From Streptomyces sp. H39-S7 (GTDB lineage: Bacteria > Actinomycetota > Actinomycetes > Streptomycetales > Streptomycetaceae): a DNA stretch of 64,000 nucleotides. This document shows, piece after piece, positions 33,486 through 42,120 of the stretch. The notes under the pieces are model-generated. The model was given only the letters and a program-made list of their open reading frames with translations. It was not told where the DNA came from and ran no database searches. Position 1 is the stretch's first letter. Each line of letters starts with the position of its first letter. The stretch spans positions 62,001-126,000 of the forward strand of contig NZ_JAPVLU010000023.1 of the NCBI RefSeq assembly GCF_027158205.1, in the 5' to 3' direction. Position numbers and translations under genes: made by a program.

Positions 33486-35585
33486 ATGCCGTTCTGCCCC
33501 GCCTGCGGCGACGCGTCGGCGGACGATGCGCGTTTCTGCCGGAGATGCGGCCGTGACCTGGGGGCGCCGCCGATACCGGCGCAACCGCCGGCCGAGGACC
33601 AGGTTCCGCGGGCCGAGGGGCAGGCGCCACCGGTCCCGGGGCAGGCGCCACCGGTTCCCGGGCAGCCACCGAGCCCGCCGAGCCCGCCGCCCCCGTACAG
33701 CGGGCCGTCCTACGGGCCGCCCGCGTCCGGGCCGCCGGTCTACGCCCCGCCCGCCTACGCGCCGCCGCCGTACGCACCGTCGCCCTACGCCGCGGTGCCG
33801 CAGGCGCCCTCGCCTGTGGCCCTGTTCCTGCGCCGTACCGTCTCCGGCGACTGGACGGGACCGCTGAAGGCGGCTCTGTGGCCGACCGCGGTGCTGCTGG
33901 TGTTCGCCGCGGTGCTGGCGACGCAGTCCAACCGGCAGCTCGACACGGCCGAGGTCGGCTACGGCACGAGGCTGCGCTGCTACCTCGCCATGGTCCTCCA
34001 GGGCGTGGGCGGCGTCCTCGGCGTGAAGCTCTGGTCGAACGACAGCGATTCGTCCTACGACGACTCCGACTCGACCGCCGCCCCCCTCCTGAGCTCGACG
34101 ACGCAGGACGCCATCACCCTGTCGGTCGTGCCGCTCGTGGTCACCGTCCTGTGGGCGCTCGCCCTCGTCCTGGCCCTGCGCCACCTGCGCCGCACCCAGA
34201 CCGGCGCCGAGGCGGCGATCCGGGTCGCGGTGGTCTGCGCGGTCGCCGCTCTCGTCCTGGCGCTCTTCGCCCAGCCGGACTACACCGTGTCGGAGGAGAA
34301 CTCCGGGGGCCGCGTCGAGGTCTCGTCGGGGCCGTTCACCGTGCTCCTGTGGGCCTTCGTGCTCAGCCTGCTGGTGGGCCTGTTCGTCCTGTGCCGCGAC
34401 CGGTGGGACGGGCCGTCGGCCACCAGCCCGGGACTGGCCGCCGCGGCCCGCGCCCTGCGGGCAGCGATGCTGGCGCTCGGCACCGGCGTGGCTCTCTGCG
34501 CCGTCATCGTCCTGATCGTCCTGTCCTACCACTCCGACGAGATGAACAGCGGGGCGTGGACGGGCGTCACGATCCTGGTCCTGAACGGCGGGGTCTCGGC
34601 CCTGGGCCTCGCCTGGGGAGTGCCGGTCGAAGCGACCCGCTCGGGAACGAGTTACGACACCGAGCGGTTCGGCCTGTCGGACCTGGACAAGTTCAACAAC
34701 GGCTGGGCCGTTCCCGGGGCCGTGGCCGCGGGCGTGGTCTGCGCCCTGATCCTCGGCCTCGTGGCCGTCCGCCTCTGTGCCGACCGGCGCGAGCAGTGGC
34801 TGGCCGCCGGCTTCCACGCGGGGCTCTTCGTCCTGCTGATCGCGCTCGGGGGCGCGGAGGCCGATTACACGGAGGGCAGCAGGTCCGTGACGGTGGGGGC
34901 CGCATCCCTCGTTCCCGAGGCGCTGCTCTTCGGCTTGCTGTGGTCCTTCGGCGGGGTCCTGGCGGTGACGTTCTTCCTGCGGGTGCGCGAGGGCGGGCAG
35001 GGCGGGTGGGGCGGCTACCCACCCGGGCACGCGCCCGCCTACCCGCCGGGCTACGGGCAGCCGGGCTATGGACAGCCCGGCCACGGACAGCCGGGCCCGC
35101 AGCCGCAGGACCAGCCGTCGGAGGACCCGCGGACACACCACCTGCAGCCGTACGAGGAGCGGCCGCACGGCGCGCCGCCCGCCGGCGGCTTCGGCGAACC
35201 GGAACTCCTGCTGGATCTCAACGCCCCGCCCGGGAAGCCGGCCCGCGCGCCCCGCAACCGGCTGCTCGTGATCGGTCTGATCATGCTCGGCGCCTTCGCG
35301 ATCGGGGGCGCGGCCGCCGCGGGCGTGATGCTGTACAACCGCGACGACGACAAACCGGCCGAACCCGGCTCGTCCACGTCCTCGCCCGCCGTCCCCGGCG
35401 ACGAGGCCAGTCCGTCCGACAGCGCCAGTCCGTCCGACGACGGGAGTCCGTCCGACGGTTCGAGCCCGTCCGACGACGCGAGCCCGACCGACAGCACGGC
35501 GGACACGCCCTTCGGCAGCCCGACCGACGACCCGACCGGCGGCGCGTCCGACAACCCGGCCGGCCTCCCCAGCGGCTCCGTCTGA
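33486..35585 (+). CDS. Zinc-ribbon multi-pass membrane protein (streptophobe-like)
   Basis: 699 residues. The N-terminal zinc ribbon has CPAC and CRRC (C4, C7, C18, C21). A Pro/Tyr-rich cytoplasmic stretch follows, including two 21-bp DNA repeats coding GQAPPVP. Then about ten membrane helices, a second Pro/Gly/Tyr-rich loop (GYGQPGYGQPGHG), one more helix near 595-620 and a Ser-Pro-Asp tail. Large hydrophobic proteins of this kind in Streptomyces have been called streptophobe; function unknown. Start ATG lies about 10 bases after a CGGAG. Position between menG and the menaquinone-reductase-like gene is probably incidental. Confidence 0.75.
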   Translation: MPFCPACGDASADDARFCRRCGRDLGAPPIPAQPPAEDQVPRAEGQAPPVPGQAPPVPGQPPSPPSPPPPYSGPSYGPPASGPPVYAPPAYAPPPYAPSPYAAVPQAPSPVALFLRRTVSGDWTGPLKAALWPTAVLLVFAAVLATQSNRQLDTAEVGYGTRLRCYLAMVLQGVGGVLGVKLWSNDSDSSYDDSDSTAAPLLSSTTQDAITLSVVPLVVTVLWALALVLALRHLRRTQTGAEAAIRVAVVCAVAALVLALFAQPDYTVSEENSGGRVEVSSGPFTVLLWAFVLSLLVGLFVLCRDRWDGPSATSPGLAAAARALRAAMLALGTGVALCAVIVLIVLSYHSDEMNSGAWTGVTILVLNGGVSALGLAWGVPVEATRSGTSYDTERFGLSDLDKFNNGWAVPGAVAAGVVCALILGLVAVRLCADRREQWLAAGFHAGLFVLLIALGGAEADYTEGSRSVTVGAASLVPEALLFGLLWSFGGVLAVTFFLRVREGGQGGWGGYPPGHAPAYPPGYGQPGYGQPGHGQPGPQPQDQPSEDPRTHHLQPYEERPHGAPPAGGFGEPELLLDLNAPPGKPARAPRNRLLVIGLIMLGAFAIGGAAAAGVMLYNRDDDKPAEPGSSTSSPAVPGDEASPSDSASPSDDGSPSDGSSPSDDASPTDSTADTPFGSPTDDPTGGASDNPAGLPSGSV
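35409..35498 (+). repeat. Five tandem 18-bp units coding SPSD repeats
   Basis: Units starting AGTCCGTCCGAC (last two drift to AGCCCG) recur at 18-bp spacing from 35409, giving a Ser-Pro-Ser/Thr-Asp-x-x tail in the membrane protein. A candidate for length variation and for phosphorylation by the kinases of the region. Confidence 0.75.
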
Positions 35586-35623
35586 GGCACACCGTGAGCC
35601 GCCCGTCCGGATCCGCACCGAGA

Positions 35624-35649
35624 GCCGCCGCTCGCCTCCGGGCGGCGGC
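35624..35649. terminator. Possible weak terminator after the zinc-ribbon membrane protein gene
   Basis: GCCGCCG (35624-35630) pairs with CGGCGGC (35643-35649) around a 12-base loop, 38 bp past the stop and 52 bp before the next start. Short stem, no U-tract. Confidence 0.35.
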
Positions 35650-35701
35650 CTCATAGACTCGGTCGGAGCCAAGACCCCTCGCCGAGACCGGAGAGCCCAC
35701 C

Positions 35702-36988
35702 GTGACCGACACCGCCCTGTCCGAGAACAAGGCCGATGTGATCGTCGTCGGCGCCGGGCCCGCCGGTTCGACGACCGCGTACTACCTGGCCAAGGCGGGA
35801 CTCGACGTCCTGCTCCTCGAGAAGACCGCGTTCCCGCGCGAGAAGGTCTGCGGCGACGGGCTGACCCCCCGCGCCACGAAGCAGCTCGTCGGGATGGGCA
35901 TCGACATCTCCGAAGAGGCCGGGTGGCTCCGCAACAAGGGGCTGCGCATCATCGGCGGCGGCGTCCGCCTCCAGCTCGACTGGCCGGAGCTGGCCTCGTA
36001 CCCGGACTACGGACTCGTCCGCAAGCGCGAGGACTTCGACGAGCTGCTCGCCCGTCAGGCCCAGAAGGCCGGCGCCCGGCTGCACGAGCGCTGCAACGTC
36101 GGTGCCCCGATCCGCGACGAGCGCACGGGCCACATCATCGGCGTCGAGGCGAAGCTCGGCGAGGAGAAGACCCCGGTCACCTTCCACGCGCCGCTGGTCG
36201 TGGCCGCCGACGGCAACTCGACGCGGCTCTCCCTGCACATGGGTCTGCACCGCCGCGAGGACCGCCCGATGGGCGTGGCCGTCCGCACGTACTTCACCTC
36301 GCCCCGCCACGACGACGACTACCTCGAATCCTGGCTGGAACTCTGGGACAAGCGCGGCACCGAGGACCGGCTGCTGCCCGGCTACGGCTGGATCTTCGGC
36401 ATGGGCGACGGCACGAGCAACGTCGGCCTCGGCATCCTCAACTCGTCGAGCGCCTTCAAGGAGCTGGACTGGCGCGAGGTCCTCAAGACCTGGTGCGCCT
36501 CGATGCCCGCCGACTGGGGCTACACCGAGGAGAACCAGGTCGGCCCCATCCGCGGCGCCGCCCTCCCGATGGCCTTCAACCGCCAGCCGCACTACACCAA
36601 GGGCCTGCTGCTCGTCGGCGACGCCGGCGGCCTCGTCAACCCGTTCAACGGCGAGGGCATCGCCTATGCGATGGAATCCGGTCAGATCGCCGCCGACGTC
36701 ATCGTCCAGGCCAACGCCCGCCAGACTCCCGCCCAGCGCGAACTGGCCCTGCAGAACTACCCGCGCATCCTCAAGGAGACGTACGGCGGCTATTACACGC
36801 TGGGCCGCGCCTTCGTGAAGCTGATCGGCAACCCGCGGGTGATGAAGGTCATCACCCAGCGCGGTCTCACCCACCCGGTCCTGATGAAGTTCACGCTCAA
36901 GATGCTCGCCAACCTGACCGACCCGACTGGCGGCGACGCGATGGACCGCATCATCAACGGTCTGAGCAAGGTGGCTCCGAACTCCTAG
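35702..36988 (+). CDS. Geranylgeranyl-reductase-family FAD oxidoreductase, MenJ-like
   Basis: 428 residues from a GTG preceded by GGAGAG. The N-terminal Rossmann motif VIVVGAGPAGSTTAYYLAKAGLDVLLLEK binds FAD. The KVCGDGLTPRA segment and the later GDAGGLVNPFNGEGIAYAMESG motif are typical of the geranylgeranyl reductase family. In mycobacteria the homologue MenJ saturates one isoprene unit of menaquinone. Closeness to menG, nuo and a polyprenyl synthase fits that role here, though archaeal-type lipid or carotenoid reductases share the same fold. It ends overlapping the convergent AraC gene by four bases. Confidence 0.88.
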   Translation: MTDTALSENKADVIVVGAGPAGSTTAYYLAKAGLDVLLLEKTAFPREKVCGDGLTPRATKQLVGMGIDISEEAGWLRNKGLRIIGGGVRLQLDWPELASYPDYGLVRKREDFDELLARQAQKAGARLHERCNVGAPIRDERTGHIIGVEAKLGEEKTPVTFHAPLVVAADGNSTRLSLHMGLHRREDRPMGVAVRTYFTSPRHDDDYLESWLELWDKRGTEDRLLPGYGWIFGMGDGTSNVGLGILNSSSAFKELDWREVLKTWCASMPADWGYTEENQVGPIRGAALPMAFNRQPHYTKGLLLVGDAGGLVNPFNGEGIAYAMESGQIAADVIVQANARQTPAQRELALQNYPRILKETYGGYYTLGRAFVKLIGNPRVMKVITQRGLTHPVLMKFTLKMLANLTDPTGGDAMDRIINGLSKVAPNS

Positions 36989-37782
36989 CTCGTGGGGTGT
37001 CGGGCGAACCGCGCGGGCGTGGTGCCCACGTGCCGCCGGAAGTGCCGGTTCAGGTGCGCCTGGTCGTAGAACCCCACCTCGGTGGCGATCTCGGCCGGGC
37101 GCCCGCCCGCGAGCAGCAGCTGCCGCGCCCGGTCGATGCGCAGCCCGGTCAGGTACACGTGCGGCGGCAGGCCGTACGTCTGCTTGAAGCAGCGGATCAG
37201 ATGGGTGGGGTGGGAGCGCAGCAGCGCGCTCGCCTCGTGCAGGGAGATGCCTTCCGCCACCCGGGCGTCGAGCAGTTCGCGCAGCGAGACGGCCAGCCGG
37301 GCCGCTTCCTGGCCGGGCCGGCGGGTGCGGCCTGTGGCCAGGTGGACGTTCAGCCGCTCCCGGACGAAGGCCAGCCGGGACTCGCCCTCGAAGGCGTCCC
37401 CCGCGCGGCCGAGGGAGTCGTGCAGCTGCCCGATGCGGTGGCGCAGCAGCCCGTCGGTGAGGACGGGACGGTCGACGGCGGTGCCGGTCAGGGTCTCGGG
37501 CAGCACGCTTCTGTCGAGGTACAGCACCCGTTTGCGGAAACCGGCGGGAGTCGCGGTCCGGCCGTCGTGGAACACGTTGGGCGGCAGCAGCAGCGCCACG
37601 GTGTCGGTCCCGGAGGCGCCGTGCCGGTGCCGGTCGAGGCCGAAGTCCACCGACCCGTCGTCGACGATCATCAGCGTCCACGTGTCATGCGTGTGCGCGG
37701 GATAGGCGTGGTCCAGGAAGTGCGCGTGGAAGACCTCGCTGATGCCCGGGACCGCCGGCCGCCAAGCGGTGATGTCACCCAT
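36985..37782 (-). CDS. AraC-family regulator with cupin N-domain
   Basis: 265 residues from the ATG at 37782; an in-frame TTG 15 bases upstream is less likely. The N-terminal AraC_binding cupin (HAHFLDHAYPAHTHDTWTL onward) is followed by the AraC double HTH, ending with the family box VGFYDQAHLNRHFRRHVGTTPARF. It is divergent from a small cupin gene (75 bp between starts), which it may control, and convergent with the MenJ-like gene. Confidence 0.88.
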   Translation of the reverse strand: MGDITAWRPAVPGISEVFHAHFLDHAYPAHTHDTWTLMIVDDGSVDFGLDRHRHGASGTDTVALLLPPNVFHDGRTATPAGFRKRVLYLDRSVLPETLTGTAVDRPVLTDGLLRHRIGQLHDSLGRAGDAFEGESRLAFVRERLNVHLATGRTRRPGQEAARLAVSLRELLDARVAEGISLHEASALLRSHPTHLIRCFKQTYGLPPHVYLTGLRIDRARQLLLAGGRPAEIATEVGFYDQAHLNRHFRRHVGTTPARFARHPTS

Positions 37783-37857
37783 GCGAGGAACGTACAAGAC
37801 CGCCGGTGACGCGCCGCGGCACGCTCAGGGGAACCAGCCGATCAGAGAGGCCTTCCC

Positions 37858-38244
37858 ATGACCATGCCCGAGACCGCCCTGCCGCCCGTCGTGAACATCG
37901 CCGCCGCGCTCGGCCGGTTCAGCGAGCAGTGGGCGCAGCGCCGGATCGCCGGCGTGAACGACTACGACGTCAAAGTCGCCAAGCTGGAGGGTGAGTTCGT
38001 CTGGCACAGCCACGAGGACACCGACGAGCTGCTGCTCGTCGTCAGCGGCCGGCTCACGGTCCGCTTCCGGGCGGGGGACGTGTTCCTCGATCCGGGGGAG
38101 TTCGTGGTCGTCCCGCGCGGGGTGGAGCACTGCACGGCCGCGGAGGAGGAGACGGCCATCCTGCTGCTGGAGCCCGCCGGGGTCGTCAACACCGGCGACG
38201 CGGGCGGAGCGATGACGAAGGCCGCGCGCGAGTTGGAGGGCTGA
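37858..38244 (+). CDS. Small single-domain cupin protein
   Basis: 128 residues. Cupin motif 1 is HSHEDTDELLLVVSG (H-x-H-x4-E) and motif 2 is PRGVEH, which together would bind one metal ion through three His and one Glu. Proteins of this size are sugar-phosphate isomerases, dioxygenases or ligand sensors; the exact reaction cannot be told. GAGAGG lies 7 nt before the ATG. Divergent from the AraC gene. Confidence 0.85.
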   Translation: MTMPETALPPVVNIAAALGRFSEQWAQRRIAGVNDYDVKVAKLEGEFVWHSHEDTDELLLVVSGRLTVRFRAGDVFLDPGEFVVVPRGVEHCTAAEEETAILLLEPAGVVNTGDAGGAMTKAARELEG

Positions 38245-38251
38245 GAGCTGC

Positions 38252-38296
38252 TGACGCGCGCCGGGAGGCGGGTACCGCCGCCCCGGCGCGTCCGTC
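38252..38296. terminator. Long hairpin between convergent cupin and cyclophilin genes
   Basis: TGACGCGCGCCGGG and CCCCGGCGCGTCCGTCA form the outer arms with a small bulge; GGCGG/CCGCC extends the stem around GTA. It lies 7 bp after the cupin stop and 19 bp from the cyclophilin stop, so it may end both transcripts. Confidence 0.65.
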
Positions 38297-38315
38297 ATAC
38301 GTCCGCTGGTGCGGG

Positions 38316-38819
38316 TCAGTCCTTGACGACGCCGGAGGCGGAGATGGTGACCTTGGCGGAGGTCTTGCCGCTGCGCGAGCCGTAGCCCTCGATCTTCGTC
38401 ACCAGGTCCTGGCTGGCCTGGTCGGCGACCTCGCCGAAGACGACGTGCTTGCCGTCCAGGTGCGGGGTGGCCACGGTGGTGATGAAGAACTGCGAGCCGT
38501 TGGTGTTCGGCCCGGCGTTCGCCATCGACAGCAGGCCCGGCTTGGTGTGCTTGCGGGTGAAGTTCTCGTCCGCGAACTTCGCGCCGTAGATGCTCTTGCC
38601 GCCGGTGCCGTCACCGCGGGTGAAGTCGCCGCCCTGGAGCATGAAGCCCGGGATGACGCGGTGGAACGAGGAGCCCGCGTAGCCGAAGCCCTGCTCGCCG
38701 GTGGCGAGGGCGCGGAAGTTCTCGGCGGTCTTGGGCGCCACGTCGTCGTACAGGTTGAAGGTGATGCGCCCGGCGGGGGCGTCGTCGATGGTGATGTCGA
38801 AGTACACGCTGATGGTCAT
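38316..38819 (-). CDS. Peptidyl-prolyl cis-trans isomerase, cyclophilin type
   Basis: 167 residues from the ATG at 38819, which has GGGGGG 5 nt upstream; a longer frame adds an unlikely Gly/Arg-rich extension. Cyclophilin core with FHRVIPGFMLQGGDFTRGDGTGG (catalytic Arg in FHRVI), NGSQFFITT and HLDGKHVVFGEV. No signal peptide, so cytoplasmic. It speeds proline isomerisation during folding. Convergent with the cupin gene. Confidence 0.95.
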   Translation of the reverse strand: MTISVYFDITIDDAPAGRITFNLYDDVAPKTAENFRALATGEQGFGYAGSSFHRVIPGFMLQGGDFTRGDGTGGKSIYGAKFADENFTRKHTKPGLLSMANAGPNTNGSQFFITTVATPHLDGKHVVFGEVADQASQDLVTKIEGYGSRSGKTSAKVTISASGVVKD

Positions 38820-38901
38820 GCCCCCCATCCTGACACCCCGACCCCCCACCAGCCGATTCCCGCCCCCCCAGCACGCCCCCCGTCTGCTGTGACCTGCCCT
38901 T

Positions 38902-39303
38902 TCACAGGGTGAACCAGACGAACTTCCCCGGCCCCGCGTCGGTGGCCCGCACCCCCCACTCGGTGGCACAGTCCCCGATGAGCGCCAGCCCCCGCCCCGA
39001 CTCGTCACCCCCCTCGGCCGCCCGCCCGGCGGGCAGCCCGGGCGCGGAGTCGTGCACGAGGACGCGCAGCGTCCCGGAGGCGTCGGCCCGGGTCCATTCG
39101 GCGGACAGCGTGACGGGTATCGAACAGCCGCTGCTGTGGCACGCGTTGACGGCGTTGGTCACGACCTCGGACGTCAACAGCAGCGCGGTATCGGTGAGAT
39201 CGTCCCGCCGCGCACTCCGCAGAAGCGCGCGCACGGCCTCACGAGCGGACCGCACCCAGACGGGATCGGGCGGGAAGACGAGAGAAAAGTCGGGTCCTGG
39301 CAT
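38902..39303 (-). CDS. ATP-binding protein of the RsbW-like anti-sigma/histidine-kinase ATPase family
   Basis: 133 residues, a stand-alone GHKL ATPase domain. N-box LLTSEVVTNAVNACH and glycine-rich box GRGLALIGDCATEWGV are visible. Streptomyces has many such proteins; some are anti-sigma factors, others partners of whiJ/BldB-like regulators. It is divergent from the XRE gene at 39522, which is followed by a DUF397 gene, the common three-gene arrangement. Partner unknown. Confidence 0.88.
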   Translation of the reverse strand: MPGPDFSLVFPPDPVWVRSAREAVRALLRSARRDDLTDTALLLTSEVVTNAVNACHSSGCSIPVTLSAEWTRADASGTLRVLVHDSAPGLPAGRAAEGGDESGRGLALIGDCATEWGVRATDAGPGKFVWFTL

Positions 39304-39521
39304 GACGCGATGCCTCCGGGTGTCCGGTTGCCCTCAAGGTATTGACGTGGGGTCAACTCGCCCTGGAGTAGCGGTGTGGCTCCGCCGCAAGGGGGCGAGT
39401 TGGTCAGACGGTAGAGAACAGCGTGTAGCGATTGCAACCTAATCGCCGGAAGTGCTCCGAACGAGTGGACCGCGCCCCCGGCCGACGGGCAGACTGCGCA
39501 TGATCCGTCGAGGAGGTAGTG

Positions 39522-40412
39522 ATGGGCCTGAGGTCCAACCCGTCGCAACGGCAGCGCCGCTTGGGTGCCGAACTGCGCAGGCTTCGCGAGTTGAGCGGCA
39601 TGTCCGCCACCGACGCCGGAGCCCTCGCCGGGCTGGGTCGCGCCCACATGAGCCACATCGAAATGGGACGTACGGCCATCCCCGAGGAAAAACTGCGCGC
39701 CCTGGCGGATGCCTATGGTTGCAACAGTCGGACCTTGGTCGATGCGCTGGTTGAGATGGGACAGGCGACAGGCAAGGGATGGTGGACGGAATTCCGCGAC
39801 TCCCACTCCGCGCCCGCGCTCGACCTGGCCGAAATTGAGGCCGATTGCACGGCTCATCGGAGCTTCGAGTGGGTCTTCGTGCAGGGTCTGCTGCAGACGC
39901 CCGAGTACATGCGTGCCCTGTTCGAGATCGGCAACCGCGACGCCGGCTCAGACGAGCTGGACCGGGCGGTGGATTTCCGGCTCCGGCGACAGCAGATCCT
40001 CAAAGGCGGCTCACGCAGGAGGCTGCACATGGTGATCCACGAAGCCGCGCTGCACATGCAGTTCGTAGGCGCCGACATCATGCGCCACCAGATCGAGCAC
40101 CTTGTCGAGCTGGCCCGGCTTCCGGACATCCGGATCCAGATCCTGCCCTTCAGCGCCCAGACCTACCCGGCGGCCTTCGGCACGCCCTTCGCTCTGTTCG
40201 ATTCGGTGGCGCCCGAGCTGGGCACCGTCTACGTGGAGCATCCCGTGGCACCGCTCTTCCTCGGCGAACCGGATCACCTGACCGAGTTCACGGATGCGTT
40301 CGAACGGCTGAGTACGGTGGCCCTACCACCGCTCGACCCCGAACCCGAGTCCAAGTTTTACGCACGGAGGGACTCCCTGGGGCTGGTTCAGCACCTGCTC
40401 TACCGCATGTGA
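39522..40412 (+). CDS. XRE-family regulator with DUF5753 domain (whiJ-like)
   Basis: 296 residues from the ATG at 39522, 5 nt after AGGAGG; a GTG three bases earlier is too close to it. The N-terminal helix-turn-helix (about 15-70; LRELSGMSATDAGALAGLGRAHMSHIEMGR) is followed by a DUF5753 ligand-binding-like domain starting near WWTEFRD and running to the end. Such WhiJ/Scr1-type proteins control development or antibiotic genes and work with the DUF397 protein encoded next (11 bp gap). Confidence 0.92.
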   Translation: MGLRSNPSQRQRRLGAELRRLRELSGMSATDAGALAGLGRAHMSHIEMGRTAIPEEKLRALADAYGCNSRTLVDALVEMGQATGKGWWTEFRDSHSAPALDLAEIEADCTAHRSFEWVFVQGLLQTPEYMRALFEIGNRDAGSDELDRAVDFRLRRQQILKGGSRRRLHMVIHEAALHMQFVGADIMRHQIEHLVELARLPDIRIQILPFSAQTYPAAFGTPFALFDSVAPELGTVYVEHPVAPLFLGEPDHLTEFTDAFERLSTVALPPLDPEPESKFYARRDSLGLVQHLLYRM

Positions 40413-40423
40413 GAGGGAGATCA

Positions 40424-40621
40424 ATGACGGATCGGATCTGGCAGAAGTCGAGTTTCAGTGGCACGGGGATATCCGACAACTGCCTCGAAGTGATGGCCGC
40501 CCCCACGGGCCAAGTCCACTTCCGTGAGAGCGACCGCCCCGGCGAGATCCTCACCACCACGCCCGCCCGTTGGGCGGCGTTCCTGCGAAGGATCAAGGCT
40601 GACGAGGTCGGCGCGTTGTAG
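40424..40621 (+). CDS. DUF397 small protein
   Basis: 65 residues beginning WQKSSFSG after a short start, with NCLEV and VHFRESDRPGEIL, and ending WAAFLRRIKADEVG: the full DUF397 pattern. GAGAGGGAG precedes the ATG. DUF397 proteins are the usual downstream partners of whiJ-type XRE regulators, acting as modulators or antidotes. Confidence 0.93.
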   Translation: MTDRIWQKSSFSGTGISDNCLEVMAAPTGQVHFRESDRPGEILTTTPARWAAFLRRIKADEVGAL

Positions 40622-41036
40622 CCGGCTGGGGCGCGGTGGCTGAGGTCAGAGCCCCGCGAAGTGGTGCGTCTGCGCGGGGAGGGGGGAGGCTCCCGGCGCT
40701 GCGCGCCTGCCGGTGGGCAGGCCCGCTGCGCGGCCCGCGCGCCTCGAAGCACAGCGAACCCAGCTCGTGCCCCGGCGTCAGACGGACGTCGGAGTCCAGT
40801 GCGGCGGCCAGCGTGCGGAGCAGCACTATCGTCGGCTCGGTGCCGCCTTCTTCGATGCACTCGATGTCGTCCTGCGTCATGCCGGCCCGCGCCGCCAGCT
40901 CTCCCGTGCTGAGGCCGAGGGCCTCGCGGCGGTCATACAGGGCTTTGCCGAACGCCAGGGACTCTCGGATCGCGATCCGCTCGGGATCCTCGGCCTCAAG
41001 GCCGGAGGGAACCCAGCGGGTGTGCCGGCTTGCCAT
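40593..41036 (-). CDS. XRE-family helix-turn-helix protein (antitoxin-like), orphan
   Basis: About 147 residues from the ATG at 41036 (GGGAGG 5 nt upstream). The conserved part (about 20-95) reads LAFGKALYDRREALGLSTGELAARAGMTQDDIECIEEGGTEP, a HigA/XRE-type HTH, and ends near LGSLCFEA. The remaining 50 or so residues are Arg/Pro/Ala-rich, overlap the DUF397 stop and a hairpin, and may be an accidental extension. Such HTH proteins usually follow a RelE/HigE-type toxin gene; only 199 bp of non-coding DNA lies upstream here, so it is an orphan. Confidence 0.7.
   Translation of the reverse strand: MASRHTRWVPSGLEAEDPERIAIRESLAFGKALYDRREALGLSTGELAARAGMTQDDIECIEEGGTEPTIVLLRTLAAALDSDVRLTPGHELGSLCFEARGPRSGPAHRQARSAGSLPPPRADAPLRGALTSATAPQPATTRRPRQP
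40652..40679. terminator. Hairpin downstream of the DUF397 gene
   Basis: CCCCGCG (40652-40658) and CGCGGGG (40673-40679) around a 14-base loop, 30 bp after the DUF397 stop. A modest terminator for the whiJ-like pair. Confidence 0.4.
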
Positions 41037-41168
41037 TACGCCTCCCGCCAACTCGCCCACTGGTCATTCCTTCCACCCCAAACCCCTCATCCGCCGCCGG
41101 ACGAACAACGGTGAGGAGTGACCAGGAGTAACGGCGCAACCTTCTCAACGCCAGGGTCCGCCCACCCG

Positions 41169-41207
41169 AAAGGGCCGCCGGCCCGAGCGGTGGGGCGGCG
41201 GCCCTTT
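41169..41207 (-). terminator. Terminator of the NlpC/P60 gene
   Basis: AAAGGGCCGCCG and CGGCGGCCCTTT form a perfect 12-bp stem around a 15-base loop, 28 bp beyond the NlpC/P60 stop in its direction of transcription. On the minus strand the stem ends in TTT. Confidence 0.75.
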
Positions 41208-41235
41208 GTGGGGGGAAGCGGGGGAGCGGGGTGGG

Positions 41236-42120
41236 TCAGGCGACGCGGGTGGCGAAGTCCGGGGTGGACCAGCTCATGTCGTGGACGCCGATGCCCGTCT
41301 CCGGGTTCGCGGCGTCGAGGTACTGGTCGCCGCCGATGTAGACGCCGACGTGGTAGGCGCTGCCCTGGCCGCCCCAGAAGACCAGGTCGCCGACCTGGAG
41401 GGAGCTGATGGACACCGGGGTGCCGGTGTTCGACTGCTCCTGGGAGGTGCGCGGGAGGTCCACGCCGATCGTCTTGAACGCCGCCTGGGTCAGGCCCGAG
41501 CAGTCGTACGAGGACGGGCCGGTGCCGCCCATGACGTACGCCTTGCCGACCTGCGCCTGCAGGAAGCTGATGACGCTCGCGATGCTGCCGCTCGCCTGGG
41601 AGGCGGCAGAGGTCGCCTTCGAGGACGAGGACGACGAGGAGTCGCTGGAGGAGGTCACCGAAAGCTTGGTGCGCTCCGAGAAGCGGGAAGCGGCCTGGGA
41701 GGCGGCCTCGCGCTCGTCAGCGGCCTTGGCGGCGGCAGCCTCGGCGGCGGCGGCCTTCTTCACCTCGGCCCGCTTGGCCGCGGCTGCGGTCTTCCTGGCC
41801 TCGGCGGTCGCGCTGTCCTCGGCGGCCCGCAACTTCAGCTGGACGACCGTCTGGTCGAGAGCTGCTGCGGCCTGCGCGGCGGAGGCGGTGGTGCTGAGTG
41901 CGGGCGTCTGCTCGGCGGTCGTCGTGGTGTCGGCCGGCGCGGGCGGGGTGTTCCGGTGCTCGGCCATGGCCGGAGCGGCCGCGCCACTGAGCGCGAGCGC
42001 ACTGACGACGCCGCCGACGATTCCGGCCCGGCGGACCCAGTTCGGGTTACCGGGAGCGGCGTGCCGTCGGCGGCGTATATGCGATTCGGACCTGGTCGTC
42101 CGGTTCAGGTTTGGGGACAT
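41236..42120 (-). CDS. Secreted NlpC/P60 peptidoglycan hydrolase
   Basis: 294 residues. A long basic n-region (about 1-34) precedes a hydrophobic core and a likely cut after APAMA (about residue 53). An Ala/Lys/Glu-rich coiled coil (about 80-160), with run-on AAAAEAAAAKAA-type sequence, leads to the C-terminal NlpC/P60 domain (about 185-294). The catalytic Cys is in SSYDCSGLTQ and the His in SAYHVGVYIG. Such enzymes cut the D-Glu-diaminopimelate bond of stem peptides. AGGA lies 5 nt before the ATG. It is divergent from nuoA across 617 bp; its leader contains several hairpins, so RNA-level control is possible. Confidence 0.92.
   Translation of the reverse strand: MSPNLNRTTRSESHIRRRRHAAPGNPNWVRRAGIVGGVVSALALSGAAAPAMAEHRNTPPAPADTTTTAEQTPALSTTASAAQAAAALDQTVVQLKLRAAEDSATAEARKTAAAAKRAEVKKAAAAEAAAAKAADEREAASQAASRFSERTKLSVTSSSDSSSSSSSKATSAASQASGSIASVISFLQAQVGKAYVMGGTGPSSYDCSGLTQAAFKTIGVDLPRTSQEQSNTGTPVSISSLQVGDLVFWGGQGSAYHVGVYIGGDQYLDAANPETGIGVHDMSWSTPDFATRVA

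Noticed and set aside
39385..39450. tRNA-like string TTGGTCAGACGGTAGAG before the whiJ-like gene
   Set aside because: It resembles a D-arm, but I could not find matching acceptor, anticodon and T arms around it.
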